This document shows, one piece after another, positions 60,911 to 64,000 of a stretch of 64,000 bases of DNA. The notes under the pieces were generated by a model. That model was not told where the DNA came from, did not search any database, and saw nothing but the letters and a program-made list of their open reading frames with translations. Position 1 is the stretch's first letter. Each line of letters begins with the position of its first letter. The position numbers and the translations under genes were made by a program. This DNA is from Methyloprofundus sp. (GTDB lineage Bacteria > Pseudomonadota > Gammaproteobacteria > Methylococcales > Methylomonadaceae): positions 992,001 through 1,056,000 of the forward strand of contig AP023240.1 of NCBI GenBank assembly GCA_016592635.1, read 5' to 3'.

Positions 60911-61708
60911 TTATTTCTGTGCATCAGGATAAAATAACTGTTCCCCCAATTTTTTATAAGTACCGATAAGTGCCTGTGCTTCCACACCTGTTACATAGTC
61001 GATGTATTTTTTTGCTAGCGCATATCGTGCATGCTGATGCTTTTTCGGGTTAACAGCCATAATATGGTAGGGGTTAAATAAAGCTTGATCGCCTGCATTA
61101 ATAATAACGAGATCAATTTTATCTTTAAAGGCAATATAAGTACCACGGTCAGTTAAAGTATAAGCCTGCTTTTCATTAGCAATTTTTATGACTGCTCCCA
61201 TGCCTTGGCCGACAGAAAGGTAATTCTTACCTTGCGGGTCTAGTTGTGCGGCTTGCCACAAACTCACTTCTTTTTTATGAGTACCAGAATCATCACCGCG
61301 TGAAACAAATAGAGATTTATACTTTGCTATTTGTTGTAGTGCAGTTGTTATTGATTGTGTAGAAGTGATTTTTGCTGGGTTTGTAGTAGGACCGATGAGT
61401 ACAAAATCATTATGCATGACCGCTTTTCTATCAACACCAAAATCTTTGCGTACAAACTCAATCTCTGCCTTTGGGGCGTGTACAAAGACAATATCAACAT
61501 CACCATTTTCGCCAAGTCGTAAAGCCTTGCCTGTGCCCACGGCAATTACATCAAGGCGAATAGCGTAGACTTTTTCGAATAAGGGGTTAAGTACTTTTAA
61601 TAAACCAGAGTTTTCGGTGCTGGTAGTCGTTGACATTCGTAATATATCAGTTGCGTATGCGCTAATACTCAGGAAATACAGTAGTATAAAGCTGATGATT
61701 GTTTTCAT
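60911..61708 (-). CDS. tupA: Tungstate-binding ABC transporter protein, TupA-like
   Basis: A periplasmic solute-binding protein of 265 residues. After a signal peptide (to about residue 19, SAYA) comes the TupA signature MSTTTSTENSGLL, then GTGKALRLGENGDVDIVFVHAP, FVSRGDDSGTHKKE and GQGMGAVIKIANEKQAYTLTDRGTY, all typical of tungstate-selective proteins. The permease and ATPase (TupB, TupC) are absent from this window, so the uptake system is split. Tungsten is used by some formate dehydrogenases. A ModE-like regulator is divergent from it. Confidence 0.88.
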   Translation of the reverse strand: MKTIISFILLYFLSISAYATDILRMSTTTSTENSGLLKVLNPLFEKVYAIRLDVIAVGTGKALRLGENGDVDIVFVHAPKAEIEFVRKDFGVDRKAVMHNDFVLIGPTTNPAKITSTQSITTALQQIAKYKSLFVSRGDDSGTHKKEVSLWQAAQLDPQGKNYLSVGQGMGAVIKIANEKQAYTLTDRGTYIAFKDKIDLVIINAGDQALFNPYHIMAVNPKKHQHARYALAKKYIDYVTGVEAQALIGTYKKLGEQLFYPDAQK

Positions 61709-61738
61709 GTTGTTTTTGGTGGCTTATCTGTAGAATAT

Positions 61739-61760
61739 TATATGTAATAATTTGCATATA
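61739..61760. promoter_or_regulatory. Dyad between tupA and its divergent regulator
   Basis: TATATG (61739-61744) and CATATA (61755-61760) form an inverted repeat 31 bases before the tupA start codon, in the 141-base AT-rich region shared by the two divergent genes. It may be a regulator site. Confidence 0.35.
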
Positions 61761-61849
61761 TAAACTATCATTTATTATTTTATAGATATTAGAGCACATT
61801 ATTTTTTTAAAAAAAATAGGCATTAATTTGCATAATTAAATAGACTGCT

Positions 61850-62932
61850 ATGAGTATTAAGTTGAGTTTGCGTTGGTCATACAGGGCAGAAAAGGTGCAT
61901 GATATGCCTAAAGATTTGTTTATCTTATTGCAGGCGATTGTTGATAATGGTTCATTACGTGCAGCGGCGAGTGAAGTGGGGGTATCTTATCGACATGCAT
62001 GGGGAATGTTGCAGCAATGGCACAAGCACTTTTCTTATCCTTTAGCTGAGTTAAGGCGTGGGCGAGGGCAAGGTGCGTCATTAACAAAATTTGGTGAAAA
62101 ACTATTATGGGAATACCAGCGCCTTGCTGCTCGCCTTGAGCCTGAGTTAGAGAGCCTTGCTTCAGAACTATCCTCTGAGTTAGCTGCCTTAATTAATAAT
62201 GGGCCGCAAAATACTTTACGTATTGTCGCTAGTCATGGTTTAGTCATTGCTAGTTTGCGTGAGTTGGCGCAAAAGGTATGTGATTTAAGCATGGATATTC
62301 AGTTTCAAGGCAGTTTAGATAGTTTGTTGCAATATAAAAGTGGGCGTTATGATATGGCTGGTTTTCATTTACCTGAAGGTAAACGGGGTAAGGGAGTATT
62401 GCCACGGATACGCAGGTTGATCAATAGTGAAACTGATACTTTGGTTTATGCGTTGCGTCGTCAACAAGGGTTGATGCTGGCACCAAAAAATCCTAAAGAT
62501 ATTCAGAGTTTGACTGACTTGGTGCGTGCTGATATACAGTTCATTAATCGGCAGCGTAACTCGGGTAGTCGGGTTACCTTAGATGCGATGTTGCAGCAAG
62601 CTGGGCTTGATAGCGAGGAAATTAAGGGTTATGCAGATGAGGAGTTTACGCACAGTGCGGTAGCGGCGATTGTGGCAAGTGGTGTTGCTGATTGTGGCTT
62701 TGGTCTTGAAGCGGCAGCTGCACAATTTAATTTAGCATTTATTCCTTTAAATTGGGAGTCGTATTGGTTCGTGCTGCCTAGCAAACAAGTTGATAGTGGT
62801 GTGATGCAACAGTTTATTGCTTTGCTGGGTAGTAATGAATTTACACAGAGTGTCGTACATTTACCTGGTTATGATACCAAGCGTTCAGGCACTCTGGTGG
62901 TGCCTGATAAGGATTTGTTGGTTTTACTCTAA
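61850..62932 (+). CDS. ModE-like HTH regulator fused to a substrate-binding-like domain
   Basis: A 360-residue regulator. Residues 1-90 are a ModE/LysR-type winged helix (LLQAIVDNGSLRAAASEVGVSYRHAWGML, RRGRGQGASLTKFGEKLL). Residues 120-340 are a periplasmic-binding-protein-like (PF12727) sensor domain (FQGSLDSLLQYKSGRYDMAGFHLPEG, NRQRNSGSRVTLDAMLQ, SGVADCGFGLEAAA). Such fusions are found in molybdate or tungstate control. Its divergence from tupA strongly suggests that it controls tungstate uptake in response to oxyanion or cofactor. Confidence 0.86.
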   Translation: MSIKLSLRWSYRAEKVHDMPKDLFILLQAIVDNGSLRAAASEVGVSYRHAWGMLQQWHKHFSYPLAELRRGRGQGASLTKFGEKLLWEYQRLAARLEPELESLASELSSELAALINNGPQNTLRIVASHGLVIASLRELAQKVCDLSMDIQFQGSLDSLLQYKSGRYDMAGFHLPEGKRGKGVLPRIRRLINSETDTLVYALRRQQGLMLAPKNPKDIQSLTDLVRADIQFINRQRNSGSRVTLDAMLQQAGLDSEEIKGYADEEFTHSAVAAIVASGVADCGFGLEAAAAQFNLAFIPLNWESYWFVLPSKQVDSGVMQQFIALLGSNEFTQSVVHLPGYDTKRSGTLVVPDKDLLVLL

Positions 62933-62969
62933 TTCTTGTTAATGCAGCTATGGTAATGAGTGCTGGATT

Positions 62970-63959
62970 TTAGTCAATATAACCATGCTCTCTAAACCAT
63001 AAAACTGAATCACGATAAGCTTCTTTAACAGGTGTCGGCTTTAAGCCTAGTTCTGTTATGGCGCGACTATGTGTGCCAAATTTTCCACAATTGAGTAGCC
63101 TAATAGAGTGATAATTAAAGCGCGGGTATACATGTGGGAAAAATTTACGTTCAATCCAGTCTTTGATAATGGCAATATTTTGCATAATAAAAGTTGGAAT
63201 CACTATTTTAGGTTTGCTTGTACCAGTGTATTCCTCTAGCCAGTCTAATGTTTCTGCCAGACTGTGTTGTGCGCCAGTCAACAAATAGCGTTCGCCAACG
63301 ATACCTTTTTCCATTGCGAGTAAGTGCCCCTGTACGACATCTTGTACGGGCGTAAAATCAAAGCCACCTTGCACTGAAGCACGCATTTTTCCTTGTGCAA
63401 ATTCAATAATGGTTTTGCCTAATAATGATGGTTTGAAGTCCCAAGGACCGACAATGCCGCTGGGATTAACGATAACAGCCTGTAAGCCGCGCACAACTTC
63501 CTTATAAACCTCTAGTTCGGCAAAGGTTTTGGAGATTTCATAATCGGTAGTCATTTCATAGGGACTAACCGCCCATTTTTCATTAGATGCGCCATCGGGG
63601 TTATTACCGACTGCACCAAATGAACTGCAATGTACTACTTTTTTAACACCCTCTAGGCGGCAAGCTTGCATTAAATAGCGAGTACCGAGTACATTGACAT
63701 CATAAAGTTCTTTGCGATCACCATCGCGAATGCTCACAAACGCTGCTAGGTGGTAAACATAGTCACAACCTTTTACTGCCTCAATAAGGGATTGTTCGTC
63801 TTTTAAGTTGCCGTAGGCATGTTCTACGTCAAGGCCGTCAACTTCGGTATTGGCGCTTTCTTTACGTAATAAAACGCGTACTTTTTCGCCGCGATCTAAT
63901 AAGGCGCGTACTAAATTGGCACCTAAATGGCCTGTTGCACCAGTTACTAGTGTGGTCAT
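62970..63959 (-). CDS. Extended SDR, NAD-dependent epimerase/dehydratase (HpnA or 3beta-HSD-like)
   Basis: A 329-residue extended short-chain dehydrogenase. The N-terminal TLVTGATGHLGANLVRALL is the NAD(P)-binding motif. The catalytic YEISK (with upstream HCSSFGAVG) and the later VNPSGIVGPWDFKPS are present. Relatives include hopanoid-associated HpnA and 3beta-hydroxysteroid dehydrogenases. Close to a sterol locus, a sterol-modifying role is possible, but no motif proves it. No further gene follows in the window. Confidence 0.84.
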   Translation of the reverse strand: MTTLVTGATGHLGANLVRALLDRGEKVRVLLRKESANTEVDGLDVEHAYGNLKDEQSLIEAVKGCDYVYHLAAFVSIRDGDRKELYDVNVLGTRYLMQACRLEGVKKVVHCSSFGAVGNNPDGASNEKWAVSPYEMTTDYEISKTFAELEVYKEVVRGLQAVIVNPSGIVGPWDFKPSLLGKTIIEFAQGKMRASVQGGFDFTPVQDVVQGHLLAMEKGIVGERYLLTGAQHSLAETLDWLEEYTGTSKPKIVIPTFIMQNIAIIKDWIERKFFPHVYPRFNYHSIRLLNCGKFGTHSRAITELGLKPTPVKEAYRDSVLWFREHGYID

Positions 63960-64000
63960 AGGATTGTTGTATTATGAATGGGGGTTTGAGTCAGCCCTAA

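Overview
The window looks like chromosomal DNA from an AT-rich gammaproteobacterium, most likely an aerobic type I methanotroph (Methylococcales). The best clue is an adjacent squalene monooxygenase and oxidosqualene (not squalene-hopene) cyclase, a pair that is rare in bacteria but known from sterol-making methanotrophs. UbiH-type hydroxylases, c4-like cytochromes, NasA/NirBD nitrate assimilation and a TupA tungstate-binding protein fit this. No methane or methanol oxidation gene lies in the window, so the placement is an inference. No rRNA, tRNA or CRISPR array was found.

Layout. 1-2.4 kb: 5' part of assimilatory nitrate reductase nasA (minus strand, cut by the window edge), with a predicted sigma-54 promoter and a terminator-like leader hairpin. 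2.4-10.8 kb: exported proteins, a DUF482 acyltransferase-like gene that looks frameshifted, two methyltransferases, a YdcF-like protein and a giant AsmA-like protein. 10.8-16.5 kb: a SorAB-like sulfite dehydrogenase pair, then a redox/electrophile group (DUF1993, dienelactone hydrolase, HxlR regulator, FMN reductase, pirin). 16.5-21.3 kb: a decayed patch with a broken GGDEF gene, an HDOD gene, an IS4-family element with an in-frame stop, a membrane gene abutting its right end, and a pentapeptide-repeat protein. 21.3-31 kb: the second nitrogen block (PP2C/Ser-Thr kinase fusion, FNT nitrite channel, brnTA toxin-antitoxin, phzF-nirD-nirB operon, narK). 31-33 kb: palindromic repeats and a broken AlbA/RecG-like gene. 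33-49.9 kb: mostly housekeeping genes (rlpA-like, hslO, queC, ubi hydroxylase, ABC-2 permease, HdeD-like, OmpA/DUF4398 lipoproteins, an ABC exporter, GGDEF, cytochrome c4-like, spermidine-synthase-like, two PilT/PilU ATPases, mutM, apt). 49.9-59.9 kb: the sterol locus. 59.9-64 kb: two small hypothetical genes, tupA with a divergent ModE-like regulator, and an extended SDR.

How the genes work together. NarK imports nitrate, NasA reduces it to nitrite, NirC moves nitrite, and NirBD makes ammonium. Each of the four transcription units carries a 16-base sigma-54-type promoter with GG/GC at the right spacing, and three have GCAC-N7-GTGC (NtrC-like) sites or half-sites upstream. nasA may also be controlled by leader attenuation. 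In the sterol locus, squalene monooxygenase and oxidosqualene cyclase should make lanosterol (or a close relative). Divergently, a secreted TPR protein, a membrane sulfotransferase, an RND/MMPL exporter and a GT4 glycosyltransferase form a plausible lipid modification and transport arm; that functional link is inferred from position only.

The window is also rich in short palindromic repeats of several unrelated families, sitting mostly between convergent genes or in gene-poor gaps.
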